A stretch of 64,000 nt of DNA from Vandiemenella viatica (Eukaryota > Arthropoda > Insecta > Orthoptera > Morabidae). How positions within the stretch are numbered: position 1 is the first letter of the stretch; each line of letters begins with the position of its first letter. Location: contig JARYHS010008074.1 of the NCBI GenBank assembly GCA_031002005.1, positions 10,362,924-10,426,923 on the forward strand, read 5' to 3'. The translations under genes and the position numbers were made by a program. Below are positions 12,201-23,411 of this stretch, piece after piece. The notes beneath the pieces were generated by a model. It saw only the letters and a program-made list of their open reading frames with translations. It was not told where the DNA came from and ran no database searches.

Positions 12201-12945
12201 ACAACAAGGGATGCCTCGTTTAATTTCCCTATCTGATTGATGAGTCACTATCGCTGCACATTCACTACGAGCAAGGGTAGAATTTTACGTTGGCTTTTGG
12301 TACACAATCCGGCAATAAGAAATGTTGCACCACCCACCCTGCAGGTAAAGTAATGGGACGCGAATATATGTTCCGGCACCGGTTGGACATCCAGACAAAC
12401 ACATGAAGAGCGTTAGAGAAATTGAATACAACGCCGAAATGAAATGGAACAGCGTAATTAATTATCTGCACAAAATACTGAAGCTGTGCTCATGGAAACA
12501 CTGCAGTTCACAATAACGAGCACTATTGGCAGTAGAAATAATTTTAATGTGCAGTGTATTCAATTTTTTGACATTCTAGAAAGCACTTTAATTTTCCATG
12601 TAAGCTTAATTGCAACTTTACATTGTGCAAATAAAGCGAGCCACAGATTAATTTTGTAACAAATGTGCTGTGTCAGTTTACAGATACATCTGTTGTTGCT
12701 AACATCCAAAACAAAAACAAACAAAAAACAGTTCTGTAGTTTGTCTACTGGCAGCTGTGTTAGCTCTAAAGCCAGTGTTGTGTCTGTCGTGCGATGCATT
12801 GAAATGTTCTGAACTGTTAAGTACTGCTGTAGCTGTATTCACGGATTATATTTTTCTAGAACGTCCTACCACCGCACGGACCCTTAAGCCTGTAACGTAA
12901 ACAGCCATTACTCTTATATTTCGTCATTAAAGATCCTTTATATAT
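9264..12945. other. Non-coding segment of copy A, no gene seen
   Basis: AT-rich with scattered T tracts and short unrecognised ORFs only. A somewhat GC-richer patch lies at about 9530-9640. Copy B has extra bases at the positions matching 9509, 10753 and 11890, all short indels. I found no conserved protein, tRNA or inverted-repeat element. Confidence 0.4.
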
Positions 12946-13037
12946 GATTTTCAATGCCTCGCATTCGGGAGGACGGCGGTTCGAATCCCCGTCCGGGCAT
13001 CCAGATTTGGGTTTTCCATGGTTTCCCCAAATCACTC
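12946..13037 (+). mobile_element. SINE cut off by the assembly gap (copy A)
   Basis: The same insertion as 33921-34157. The target sequence GATTTTCAATGC (12946-12957) leads straight into the SINE, with the B box GGTTCGAATCC, and the sequence becomes N at 13038. The missing part should be the rest of the SINE, its poly(A) and the second target duplication. A long A tract just downstream in copy B could explain why the contig broke here. Confidence 0.9.
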
Positions 13038-14037
13038 NNNNNNNNNNNNNNNNNNNNNNNNNNNNNNNNNNNNNNNNNNNNNNNNNNNNNNNNNNNNNNN
13101 NNNNNNNNNNNNNNNNNNNNNNNNNNNNNNNNNNNNNNNNNNNNNNNNNNNNNNNNNNNNNNNNNNNNNNNNNNNNNNNNNNNNNNNNNNNNNNNNNNNN
13201 NNNNNNNNNNNNNNNNNNNNNNNNNNNNNNNNNNNNNNNNNNNNNNNNNNNNNNNNNNNNNNNNNNNNNNNNNNNNNNNNNNNNNNNNNNNNNNNNNNNN
13301 NNNNNNNNNNNNNNNNNNNNNNNNNNNNNNNNNNNNNNNNNNNNNNNNNNNNNNNNNNNNNNNNNNNNNNNNNNNNNNNNNNNNNNNNNNNNNNNNNNNN
13401 NNNNNNNNNNNNNNNNNNNNNNNNNNNNNNNNNNNNNNNNNNNNNNNNNNNNNNNNNNNNNNNNNNNNNNNNNNNNNNNNNNNNNNNNNNNNNNNNNNNN
13501 NNNNNNNNNNNNNNNNNNNNNNNNNNNNNNNNNNNNNNNNNNNNNNNNNNNNNNNNNNNNNNNNNNNNNNNNNNNNNNNNNNNNNNNNNNNNNNNNNNNN
13601 NNNNNNNNNNNNNNNNNNNNNNNNNNNNNNNNNNNNNNNNNNNNNNNNNNNNNNNNNNNNNNNNNNNNNNNNNNNNNNNNNNNNNNNNNNNNNNNNNNNN
13701 NNNNNNNNNNNNNNNNNNNNNNNNNNNNNNNNNNNNNNNNNNNNNNNNNNNNNNNNNNNNNNNNNNNNNNNNNNNNNNNNNNNNNNNNNNNNNNNNNNNN
13801 NNNNNNNNNNNNNNNNNNNNNNNNNNNNNNNNNNNNNNNNNNNNNNNNNNNNNNNNNNNNNNNNNNNNNNNNNNNNNNNNNNNNNNNNNNNNNNNNNNNN
13901 NNNNNNNNNNNNNNNNNNNNNNNNNNNNNNNNNNNNNNNNNNNNNNNNNNNNNNNNNNNNNNNNNNNNNNNNNNNNNNNNNNNNNNNNNNNNNNNNNNNN
14001 NNNNNNNNNNNNNNNNNNNNNNNNNNNNNNNNNNNNN
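13038..14037. other. Scaffold gap of exactly 1000 N
   Basis: An uninterrupted run of N. A round 1000 suggests a placeholder length, so the real distance, and possibly the real adjacency of the two sides, is unknown. ORFs that span it are artefacts. Confidence 0.98.
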
Positions 14038-14094
14038 TTATAGAAATCCCTAATCTTATCTTATTTTTATTAACTTTGCCCATGTATATTTAAA

Positions 14095-14890
14095 ACAAAG
14101 AAAAAATCCTGTCAATATTTTGGTTTGCCAGGCTCAACCCTTTTCTTCCTCCAACCACATTAACTTTGTCAATGTTCTTTATAAAAGCTACCGTTTCTTT
14201 CTGATTTTGAACGAAGTATGCACGTATACTGCAAAAAAAACAGAAATATACTGTCTACATTTGGTTTCGAGAGTCAAACACCGCTCCTTCCTTTCCATCA
14301 TTTAATCTACAGTTTCTATCCAATTCTGAAGGAAATTTGCACACGTATACTTTAAAACATACAGAACATTTTGTTTAAATTAGGTTGCCTAAGCCCAACC
14401 CCTCTTCCCTTCTACCCCACCCCTCTTCCTTTCTACCCACCCCTTTAATTCCAATTTCTTTATAGATACCCACTGCACATGTACTTAAAAAAAAACAACA
14501 GAAAAATAGTGTCTATATTCTGTTTACAAAACCTACAACTTACTCCCTTACCCCATTTAATTTTGGCAAATGTTCTTTACACAAAGCTACAGTTTTTATC
14601 TGGTTTCGATGGAAATTTGCACGTGATATTTTAAAACAAAGAGAAAATACTGCCCACACTAGCTTTACAAAAACCAAACTACTCTTCGTCTCCACACCCC
14701 TTAATTGTTTTTTTTTATACATACCTACAGTTTTATCTGATATCAATAGAAATTTACACACGTATACTTTAAATCAATCAGAAAAGGCAGTCTACATTTG
14801 GTATACAAAAGCTCAATCCCTCTTCCCCTTTACCCTCACCCCTTTTAATTTCCAATGTTCTTTACAAAATATCCACAGTTTTAAATCCCG
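14095..14890. repeat. Tandem array, about 120-145 bp units
   Basis: Five to six diverged units, each with a landmark like GAAATTTGCACACGTATAC followed by an A-rich stretch, an ACTGTCTACATTTGG block, a CAACCC/CTTCC pyrimidine stretch and AATGTTCTTTA. Landmarks fall near 14219, 14338, 14474, 14618 and 14757. A short extra duplication of CCACCCCTCTTCC/TTTCTACCC sits at about 14410-14445. No coding capacity. It resembles the array at 43740-44910 in landmark and unit length. Confidence 0.75.
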
Positions 14891-15300
14891 TCAAAATCAG
14901 TTAAGCTATTTTTAAGTCATGGCATAATATTTATAAAATAAATGTGTCGTAATGTCTCAACATGTACTTCAGATTTCAACTTTGATCCCAAGCTTTCACC
15001 AATTAAAAATCTATATTTTTTGTGTGATGCCGGTATGTATTAATGCCCAGATGTTACATGTTTCAGTTATCGAGCAGCAGCTTTAACAGATGTTATGATA
15101 AGATCGAAACATAGCCTGACAATCCTTAACACAACGCCCAATTCACCTCGTTCTGGAAGTGGTTGTGGTATATAAAGACAGAATTCTTCTTTGAAAGCAA
15201 GCGCTTTAATCTCTGAGCTACCAGGAAGTTCGCAAAATTGGAACTGCTGCGGCATATTTAAAATACTAAACGAAGTATAATACCACTAAAAATTTAAAAA

Positions 15301-16016
15301 TAAAATAATTGTTTTAAAAAAACATAAAAACCGACTTCAAAAAAAAGCACTAAAAATTTTAAAATAATAATTATACCTTGCTTAGGAAAAAGTAAATCTA
15401 AATAGACAACATTTTACATTACTTTCATTGAAATTTTGACATTAATTATTTATTTTTGGAGTCGGTGCCAGCGAAAGCAAGAAAAACAAAAAGATAAAAA
15501 CAATAATACATAAAAAATCATGTTACTGCTTACCTACAATTAATGCTAGAAACATGTTTCAACAAAACTGAAACATACAGATGATACGCCGATATTATAC
15601 TCTGTAAATCGTTTACTTCATGATGCAACCTACCAACTGACACTGTAGCGCCAGAGATATGCCTGGATGACCAATAAGGCCAAGCCACAGATTAAAATAC
15701 TGTTAATTTGTTTCCCTAAGCTGTCTCCCGCACAATAACACTATCTGCCTCACGACATGCTGTAAAATATTGGGAATTTTTGTTCGTACTCCCCGTTTCG
15801 CCTCTAACGCAAAAAAGTTCAGTAATTCGATCTTCGCGATGTGACAGCTGGCACCGACTCCAAAAATAAATAATTAATGTCAAAATTTCAATGAAAGTAA
15901 TGTAAAATGTTGTCTATTTAGATTTACTTTTTCCTAAGCAAGGTATAAAGTTATTTTAAAATTTTTAGTGCTTTTTTTTGAAGTCGGTTTTTATGTTTTT
16001 CTAAACAATTATTTTT
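15301..16016. mobile_element. Inverted-repeat (MITE/foldback) element, arms about 170 bp
   Basis: The left arm (15301-15472) and right arm (15847-16016) are close reverse complements. Each contains AAAAACCGACTTCAAAAAAA, TACCTTGCTTAGG and, at the inner end, GGAGTCGGTGCCAGC. The 374-base core has no ORF. No clear target duplication was found, so the transposon superfamily is not assigned. The right end touches an RTE-like RT remnant (16017-16200), so the element probably inserted in or beside it. Confidence 0.8.
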
Positions 16017-16200
16017 TATGTTTAATCTAGTATTTATGATATATTTAATCACTTTTGCCTTGCTTTGGTATATAATTAGTCAAAAATCTTCATTCACTAC
16101 TTTATGCCTTACATTCAGTAGCTTCTCAATATGTTCAGTCTGTTCTGCTAACAGTACAATGTCGTCAGCAAATGGTAGACTACTGATTTTTTTCCTTGAA
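16017..16200 (-). pseudogene. Reverse-transcriptase remnant with FADD box (RTE-like)
   Basis: The minus-strand translation gives SSLPFADDIVLLAEQTEHI and then EKLLN, the catalytic motif C region of a LINE reverse transcriptase. After one stop it continues with SKAKVIKYIINTRLNIK, which lines up with the start of the RTE-like fragment at 38098 (CSRNDTNTSRLNIKIG). Only about 60 codons remain, and they stop at the inverted-repeat element. Non-functional fossil. Confidence 0.7.
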
Positions 16201-18179
16201 TACTTTTGTATGTTTTTTTACTGAATGTATCTACGAAATAAAAGTCAAATTAAAATTTTATCTATGTTGTGGTTATTTGTGAGAATTATAAGGAATTCAA
16301 TTACATACTTCAGTTAAAGTTGACTTGACGACCGAATCTGTTAATCTTGGTAAAACAATATAAACGTCTCGTCTCCTAATGCCTCTACGTGGCGAGTAAT
16401 TAAAATAATCAACTTCCGTTTAGTGGTTGATACTGTTTTTGAGGATAATTTTTCTAAAAACTAAACAATGTGAACAAAAAATAGTACTGTCGAGTCCATC
16501 TTCTACTACGACTACGCAACAAGTTTTACCGTCATACAGCAGAAAGTTCAACTAATGTAATGTCTCTAATACATAAAGGCACTTTTGACGAAAACAACCA
16601 GCAAAGGAAAGTACTCAGTAATTAAACAGCGGGACGCAGCGGAGTTGATACTTAAAAATTACTGTTGACGGCCAATCTGGTAAACGTAATTCAGACGAGG
16701 AAATAAGTTGAAATGTTTTATAAAGAAGAAACATTCATGACGATACAGGGATGTAGAAAACAATTCCAACATTTTTTTGATCGCACCCGGCGAATACCTG
16801 GATGGTTCACTCAGAAAGCCAAATAGCCATTAACAGTACAAATGGAGCAACGCCAAAACAATTACATTATATCGTATATGAAATAAGTACCTTCTTTTTT
16901 TTTGACGAATGTTGGAAAATCACCTTAAGTAAGTACAATTTACCAATTTTAGGCACATATAGCACAACAGAGGAATTTTTTTAGACTCAGCATTTAAAAG
17001 CAATGATGCCCAACAAACAAAAGAGTTTCAATATTAACTAAAAAATATAGTGATGTCTAAAATGAGGTAGACTGGGTATTTTTTTCTAGTCAGTAATTTG
17101 GTTTGAAACTGAGAATTATTTGTGTGACAACATGTAAATAACTTTAGCCTGTGCGCTTACTAGTGACTTCAATGCCTTGCATAATTTTTATTCAAATATT
17201 TTGTCGTAACTTATTTCGTAATTCTGGTTAACGTTGTAAATTCGTGAGAGCCAAAACGTTGAATAATGACAAAAATGGCTGCTGCTGCGGTGTATGCAGA
17301 GCTGTATTTTTTAACACTGTTCCGTGTTATGAATTGGTAAAACGTATCACTGCAGCAAGATGTTACGTTGCGTTATCTCTATAGTAAAAACTTGATGCCT
17401 AAAATGTTGCTACCATAATTTCACAGCTATCTTGTTTGTTATGATATATTTGTTAACGGTTAGAAGTGTTGGAGTTATTTTGGAAAACTAAAAAATTTAA
17501 TTTCGACAAGCGGCACCAAAATTTGATGTAGGGTCGTCCATAAAATCAGCATCTCGTGAACCCCCGCACCTCCTCTTTTCCTTTCTTCTCAGTACAAGGC
17601 AAGTTGCCACACTCACGATGATCCAGTGCTGAAAGATACGCACTAGTAGAAGAACTAACGTAAGTTATAAAGGACAGCTTTTACCGTAACATACCAAACG
17701 CAGCGGTGCAGATAATTTATCAGTATTATATAACGCTTTTGATATAAGATACATTTTACCTGTGTACACGATGCAGTGCAATTGGCAAACCTGTGCAATG
17801 TTAGTTCTAGATATGCCGATTTGTGTGGTTATGGAGCTACGTGTCTGAGGATTAAACTCATTCCGTTCTCCCCTGAGCTACCACAGTCTGGAGGTGAGGC
17901 TGCGTCTGCAGCAATGTCATTTGTAGAAGGAAAAATCTCAAGGATTTTGATAACTTGAAAATTCACTAATGCAACAAGGTATGATACATACATACGATCG
18001 GATTTCTTGTGACTACCGCACAACAATAGTGTAACATGAACTACTTTTGTTGGAACAGCGAAATAAATTACGTGTACCTATTTGCAATAACATTGCACGT
18101 TTACGGCTTGTGATACTTAAGAAATTTGAAGTTTAAACTGGAGTATAAAATAAAAGGCTTAGCTCTTGTATTTTATTTT
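16201..18179. other. Non-coding stretch, no gene seen
   Basis: AT-rich sequence with ORFs of 68 codons or fewer and no recognisable domain. A 60-codon ORF near 17776 has an equally long antisense partner and no supporting features. I see no repeats with clear ends here. Confidence 0.4.
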
Positions 18180-18431
18180 TTTATTTTTTGTTTCTTGCTT
18201 AAGCCATTTTGCCTCGTCCACATCAAGATAATTATAGGTGGGAAATCACTGGGGACAAGTAGCGGGAAGGAATTCGGCCACGGCCTTTTGAAAAGAAGCA
18301 TCACGTCATTCGCCTGGAATGATTTTGGGAAACCATGGAAAACCCAAATCTGGATGCCCGCAAGGGATTCGAACCCGCGTCCTCTCGAATGCGAGGCCAG
18401 AGCGTTACCGCTCACTCACCACGCTCGGTAC
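18180..18431 (-). mobile_element. Full-length SINE, minus strand
   Basis: Read on the minus strand it starts ACCGAGCGTGG, has an A-box-like stretch in the tRNA-related head, a B box GGGTTCGAATCC, then the usual body (TTGGGTTTTCCATGGTTTCC, CCGTGGCCGAATTCCTTCCC) and an A-rich tail that appears as the T-rich stretch 18173-18198. TTAAGAAATT occurs at 18117-18126 and 18433-18442 and could be a target duplication, but about 50 unexplained bases lie between the tail and the left copy. The body is more diverged than the copies at 33931 and 55717. Confidence 0.85.
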
Positions 18432-18879
18432 ATTAAGAAATTAAAAAAGATGACATTCAGAATACAACATTGTTTAAACAAAATTACTAATTTTCTCTGA
18501 TGCAGACAATTTAACTGAAAGATCAGCATTTAAAAAATTTACTGCCAAGGGATAGTAGCTTTTTCACCAAGTTTTCAGTTTTATCCGAAAGATGCTGCTT
18601 ACTGAAAAGGTTTAGCCGCTTCCGAACCCTACCAGGACAGGCGAGAGGTTGAGACAGCGGGCAGAGTGTTGTAGAGGCTGTTTCCAATTGGATTAATGAA
18701 TTTGGCGTTGGCAAATGGGAACGTATTGGATTCCTGAGCTCTCTGCCAGGGTTGCTTCTGTTGAGACAAATATAACAACTGTGTACGATAAGTCTAGTTC
18801 TAAGCATCAAAGTACAGTCAATGAAATAAAGTACGCGAAATTTCTTTTATTTAGGAATACGCTTTTTATTTTCTGATTA

Positions 18880-19085
18880 GAGTTTTAAGCCTCATCAACG
18901 TTAAGGTCATAAGAGGCAGGAAACGACTGATAGAAGGAAAAATTTGGCCATGACCTTTTGAAGAAAACATCTTGACATTTGCAGGTTGTTCTTTCGGTAA
19001 ACCATGGAAAACCGAAAAACAGAATGGCCGGACTGGGATTTGAATCTGTGTCATCCAGAGTGCCTGATCTTAGCTTCACCGTTTA
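18880..19085 (-). mobile_element. Diverged SINE, minus strand
   Basis: The minus-strand reading shows a decayed B box (GATTCAAATCCC), then GGTTTTCCATGGTTTACC, CTTCAAAAGGTCATGGCC and a C/T-rich stretch in family order, ending in GATGAGGCTTAAAAC. It is older than the neighbouring copy at 18180-18431. Confidence 0.75.
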
Positions 19086-19114
19086 ACAATCAGTCACGGC
19101 ATTATATTTTTTCA

Positions 19115-19421
19115 CACCTGGACCGATTTGGCTAATTATGTTTTTAATATGTTTGCAGTAGTTCGAATAAGGTTTTTAGAGAGAGAAAATTTGTAAAAGT
19201 TGGCCGGTAAATTGGAAAATTTGGGAAAAGTGAAGTACGTTTTTCTATGGACCGATTTAGCTCTTTTTTTTAAAACTTATCTTAGTAAAACTCCGGAAAA
19301 AGGTTTTTTCAGAAAGAAAAGTTTTACCGGAAAATTGTAATATTCGATAAAAACTGAAACTACATTTTTGTCCACTTTTTTTGGTAGCGCATCACTTGAG
19401 AACGGCTGGACTAATTTGGCT

Positions 19422-19471
<50 letters not shown>

Positions 19472-19960
19472 TTGTAGTAGTACGAATAGGGTTTATTTTT
19501 TAAAAATGAAAAAGTTGCCCTGAACATTTGAAAATTTGGGAAAGCTAAAAGTAGTTTTTCTATGTACCAATTTGGCTAATTTTTTTAAAATGTTCGTAAT
19601 AGTCCGAATAAGGTTTTTAAAGAAAGAAAAATTGTAAAAGTTGCCTGGAAAATTCGGAAAAACTGAAAGTACTTTTATTCTAGACCAATTTAGCGAATTT
19701 TTAAAATGTACTTAACAGTCCGAGTAAAGGTTTTTAGGGTATGAAAACTTGTAAAAGTAGCCTGAAAAATTACGGAAAATTGATTTTTTTTTTTTTTTTT
19801 TTTTTTTATGGACTGCCTGACCTAATTTTTTAAAATATTGGTAATAGTCCAAATAAGGTTTTTATGATCAGAAAAATTTGAAATGATGTCTGGATAATTG
19901 AAAAATTAGGGAAGACCTAAGTGTTTCGTGTACTGGATTTTTGTTCGAATTCAAGACCAT
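19115..19960. repeat. Tandem array, about 120-160 bp units, with long T tracts
   Basis: About six units each carrying a version of GGACCGATTTGGCTAATT, then TTTTTAAAATGT, a GTCCGAATAAGGTTTTTA block and GAAAAATTGTAAAAGTTGCC. Unit starts fall near 19120, 19250, 19410, 19562, 19682 and 19808. T tracts of about 35 bases (19429-19464) and 20 bases (19786-19807) occur at the same place within a unit. It ends just before the dispersed repeat at 19987. Confidence 0.75.
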
Positions 19961-19986
19961 AACTTATAATTCATACGATAGATATT

Positions 19987-20522
19987 GTGAGGTACACAAC
20001 CTCATCATTTGTGTTTTTTTTAATATTAGTAATTTTTTTTTTATTCTAGTAGTTATGATTGTAAATACTAACATTGATTTTCTAAGGTCAGAGAATTTCA
20101 AGAGAGGTATACGACATCTTTGGTGAAAAAGAACAGCTGAAGAAAAAAAAGGAGTTGGAGAGAAAATGAAATGAGAGGAGGTGTGGATGAAGAAAGCATA
20201 ATCGAGAATCTGTAAAAATCCTCGCTGGGTTTGTAACGGAAAATATTAGCCTGAGGGCAAAAGATTGATATAATGATAAAGTTAGCGATTTATGAAAGTT
20301 GTATTAGGTAACTGATTGTCATTTGAAAGGGGAAGACAATAAAGTAAGCTGAAGACTTTTTTTTCATGTTGAGATTATAATAAATAAAGTGGAGTTGATT
20401 CTTAAAGTAGGGCTACATTTGTTATGATTTTTTAATAGTAGTTTGATTTACAGTGGTGGACGGTGGTATCGAAAGAAAACCAGTGACTGACATAGAGGGT
20501 CAATTAAAAATCCTATTTGAAC
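19987..20522. repeat. Dispersed repeat with hairpin left end
   Basis: Diverged homologue of 41038-41615. Both begin at the hairpin GTGAGGTACACAACCTCA and share AACTAACATT-type, AAAATATTAGCCTGAGGGCA and GGTATCGAAA landmarks in the same order. Its right part is the start of the large duplication (20301 onward). It contains no intact ORF. The class is unknown; the common left boundary suggests an element end. Confidence 0.65.
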
Positions 20523-21040
20523 TAATCTGACGTTGGAAACTTAAGGAAAAGTAGTGTAATTTATTTTCTAGAGGTAAAAATATGAGATGAAGGAATAATT
20601 GTAAAGAACAACCACAAACCGAATACATTTTTCAAATCATTTCTAAAAATGAAAACATAAAGAGCCATTTAAAATATGCATAATTCTTTTGTTCCTTATG
20701 CACCTGGGATTGATGTAATTGAATCAGGGGATTCTACGATATCCGTGACGCCGCAATTTGATGATTCTTAGTTCTCAAGATATTGTATCTCAAAATTGAC
20801 ATGGTTAGGTTGAAATGCGGCCTGGACCAGGATTAAAATTTCACTATAGCCAAATTTGATGATGAATTCGAATGTACCTCGACAAGTCAAATCGGAAATA
20901 AAGAAAGTTTTTTGATATCTCGCTTAGTTCTCGAGATATTGTATCTCAAAAGTGAGCGGTTAGAATGAGATCCGGCTAGACCAGCTTTTTTTTTTTTTGA
21001 CTACACCCTCTAAATCTACATTATGAAAATGCACTATAGG
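20523..21040. other. Non-coding segment of copy B, no gene seen
   Basis: Equivalent of 223-745 in copy A. It carries more substitutions and small indels against copy A than the rest of the duplication, and ends with a T tract at 20986-20998 just before the RTE fragment. No coding signal. Confidence 0.4.
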
Positions 21041-21417
21041 TGGACTTTAGGAATACCGGAAATAAAGAAAATTGAAGCATTTAAAATGTGGTGCTACAGA
21101 AGAATGCTGAAAATTAAGTGGACAGACAAAGTAAGAAATGAACGAGTTTTGGAAATGATGGGTGAGAAAAGAAGTTTGTGGAAGAAGCCTACAGAAAGAA
21201 GAGACAGGTTGGTATGTCATATTTTGAGACATGCTGGATTGGTTAATTTGTTAGTGGAGGGAACAGTCGAAGGTAAGAACTGTAGAGGAAGACAGAGATT
21301 AGAATATATGAAGCAGATAATTGAGGACGTGGGCTGTAAGGGGTATGTAGAAATGAAGAGGTTAGCACAGGATAGGAAGGAATGGAGGATTGCATCAAAC
21401 CAGACGAAAGACTGACG
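21041..21417 (+). pseudogene. RTE-like LINE C-terminal fragment, present only in copy B
   Basis: An open frame from 21041 to the stop at 21413-21415 (the open frame starts upstream at 21023, in flanking DNA). It encodes the C-terminal end of a LINE ORF2: TLGIPEIKKIEAF, MWCYRRMLKIKWTDKVRNE, a HILRHAGLVNLLVEGTVEG block and GRQRLEYMKQIIEDVGCKGY. It is near-identical to 38366-38745. In copy A the site has about 100 different bases (746-845) instead, so this is not a simple clean insertion. It is followed by GACGACTGCAAAT and an AT microsatellite, whereas the 38-kb copy ends in CAA repeats. Too short to encode activity. Confidence 0.85.
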
Positions 21418-21423
21418 ACTGCA

Positions 21424-21470
21424 AATATATATATATATATATATATTAATATTATATATATATATATATC
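21424..21470. repeat. AT dinucleotide microsatellite
   Basis: About 45 bases of TA repeats with one break (TTAATATTATATA), directly after the RTE fragment. It may have grown from the element's 3' tail or filled the junction. Confidence 0.9.
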
Positions 21471-23051
21471 GAAAACCAAGCGAGATATTCATTATTTTCG
21501 ATTAGTTTCGTCGAGTTCTACAAGAATTCATCGTAAGATTGTGGCACCACGGTAATGATAGAACTGCCTTGAATTAAATGTTTCTGTTAAAATGCTGGAA
21601 GATCTAAAGAAAAATCTGGAAAAACGCGTTCCAGCCTAAAATAAAATAGAATTACCTTGGTTTTTAATTTCTTTTTGTGTCGTGATTTGTCCAACAGATA
21701 TAGTTATTTTATTTCTGGTCCACATGTGCTTGATGATATCTCAATTATACAAAATAGATCCCAATCGTCCGATCCACGATTCAATTTAATCAAGAGTTGA
21801 AACGCGAAAGACAATATGATTGTGATGCACTGTGAGAATCAGTACCAACGACTGTTCCACTGTCGAATCGTCAAGAAAAATATGTTCATTAATGTTGTGA
21901 ATGATAGACAAGAGGGATTTTCTTCTTGGACGCTCCTTTTGGATCTGGAAAAACTTTTTTGATCTCATTGATTTTGGCAACGATTCGTTCTCGGAATGGA
22001 ATTGCACACCCTTTTAGGAACTGCATCTATGTAGTTGGAAGGCTTCAAAACAGCTCATTCAGGATTAAAGTTTCCGTTAAATATACAAATTAATGAAACT
22101 CCAACATGAAACCTTCCAAAGAGGTGTAGCATTGAGAATTGATCGTTTGAAATGAATGTAAGATGCGATGAGCGATATGTAATAAAACATCTTGAGATTC
22201 ATTGAGATTTCAAATTAAATGGAAGAAAAATAAAACAATTGGTTAACATAAAATTCTGAATTAATTTGATTGTGACATAAATGTTGGAACAAAACCGCAT
22301 GGTTTCAATTCGATCACATTCCAAGTACATTACTCATTTCCAGCATTTCTGTGGTGTACGGACGATAGAATTTATCTCGCATTTAAAATTTCCTATTGTG
22401 TACTTTGAATGTACTCCTCCTAAAATTGAATATCCATGGACACAATCAATAAACAGAATGATCACTCTGAAATATGTTGTTTTTTATTTTTCATTTTTGT
22501 TTGTTTACACTTTTCAACAGCTTTCCACAAATTCAAAAAATGATTAAAAATTATTTTATTGAAATTTGGACAGAACAACATCTGTCGGGTCAAATAGTTG
22601 ATAGTAAAAATGTAGTCTACACCATTTAAAATAAGTCTTGGGTGGTCGTATAGCAATGCCAAGTTATTTGGTTAGGACTTTACCATTCTTCGAGTATAAG
22701 AGTTTCTCGATATACATGACTCTGTTTTGTCTCATCGGGTAATTTTGGAAAAAGAAGAATGAGAGGATGGACTAGCTATCAGGTGCGAGTTCACCCAACA
22801 GGCTCGTTACTGGATCTCAATACATTCCAATTGTACGTGTGTGGATTTAAACGAAAATATAAGATACTCAAATACGGTTGGTAGTATTATTAAAGGTGCC
22901 ATTGTGATAATCATCTTTTACGAGAAGTATAAAGAACATCACCTATACAGGATGTCAGGCAGATGAATATGCATATCTTACTAGGCATATTCAATTCCAC
23001 ATCGACTTCTGTTTTGCTGAGTAACCTCCCACTTCCCACGGCTTAAAAATT
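21471..23051. other. Non-coding segment of copy B, no gene seen
   Basis: Counterpart of 850-2437, with the same short unrecognised ORFs. Nothing further is supported. Confidence 0.4.
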
Positions 23052-23155
23052 CACTCTAGATGAATGCCGGTGTTGTTCCTTCAAAAGACCATGGCCGAAT
23101 TCCTTTCAGTTCCTTACTTTGAATCCTCTCCTGGCTCTAATTACGAAAAAAAGGT
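23052..23155 (+). mobile_element. SINE body remnant (copy B)
   Basis: Counterpart of 2438-2540: GAATGCCGG, TTCCTTCAAAAG and CCATGGCCGAATTCC in order, without head or tail. Confidence 0.65.
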
Positions 23156-23411
23156 TACCAGCTGTGGTATGCAGCGAGAATGTCTTCAAAATCAAGTACA
23201 GCATGATGAGGTACTCCAGAACTGTCATCAGCTGTCAGCGTACAAGTCCTCTTGTCCTTTCACGTTGCCTATAAGCAGATTTTTCCAGGGCATTGTCAAC
23301 GTATTCATCGGTACGGTAGTATGTGTAGGAAGTATCATATTCGTAATTATTTATCGTTGCCTAAAGTGCTCCCTTCCAAGGGGTAAGCCCCAAATTTCTG
23401 CAGAAAAATGA
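23064..23411 (+). CDS. Unrecognised 115-codon ORF with one membrane-like segment (doubtful)
   Basis: The first 30 or so codons come from SINE sequence (FLQKTMAEF is the SINE CTTCAAAAGACCATGGCC block). Near residues 75-97 is a strongly hydrophobic run, VFIGTVVCVGSIIFVII, followed by a basic/cysteine stretch YRCLKCSLPRGK, the layout of a single-pass membrane anchor with a cytoplasmic tail. In copy A an extra base breaks the frame before this run, and a stop lies near its start. I recognise no family. It is most likely a chance ORF; the membrane-like run could be a relic of an envelope-type or other membrane protein, but nothing proves it. Confidence 0.15.
   Translation: MPVLFLQKTMAEFLSVPYFESSPGSNYEKKVTSCGMQRECLQNQVQHDEVLQNCHQLSAYKSSCPFTLPISRFFQGIVNVFIGTVVCVGSIIFVIIYRCLKCSLPRGKPQISAEK

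Larger units (their letters stand above)
1..13037. repeat. Large direct duplication, copy A
   Basis: The segment is repeated in the same orientation at 20301-34012. Base 1 matches 20301, and the match runs without rearrangement to 13037, where a run of N begins inside a SINE. Between 5.1 and 12.9 kb the copies differ by only occasional SNPs and short indels. Around 0.4-0.85 kb and 3.3-5.1 kb they differ more. Structural differences: copy A lacks an RTE fragment present in B at 21041-21417, lacks a 349-bp block present in B at 24922-25270, and has about 28 extra bases near 4070-4110. Copy A presumably starts upstream of the window. It could be a true duplication or the second haplotype left in the assembly; the adjoining gap makes the second plausible. 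Confidence 0.95.

Noticed and set aside
12938..14093. Long ORFs of 340-380 codons on both strands
   Set aside because: Almost entirely unknown residues translated from the N gap; not real.
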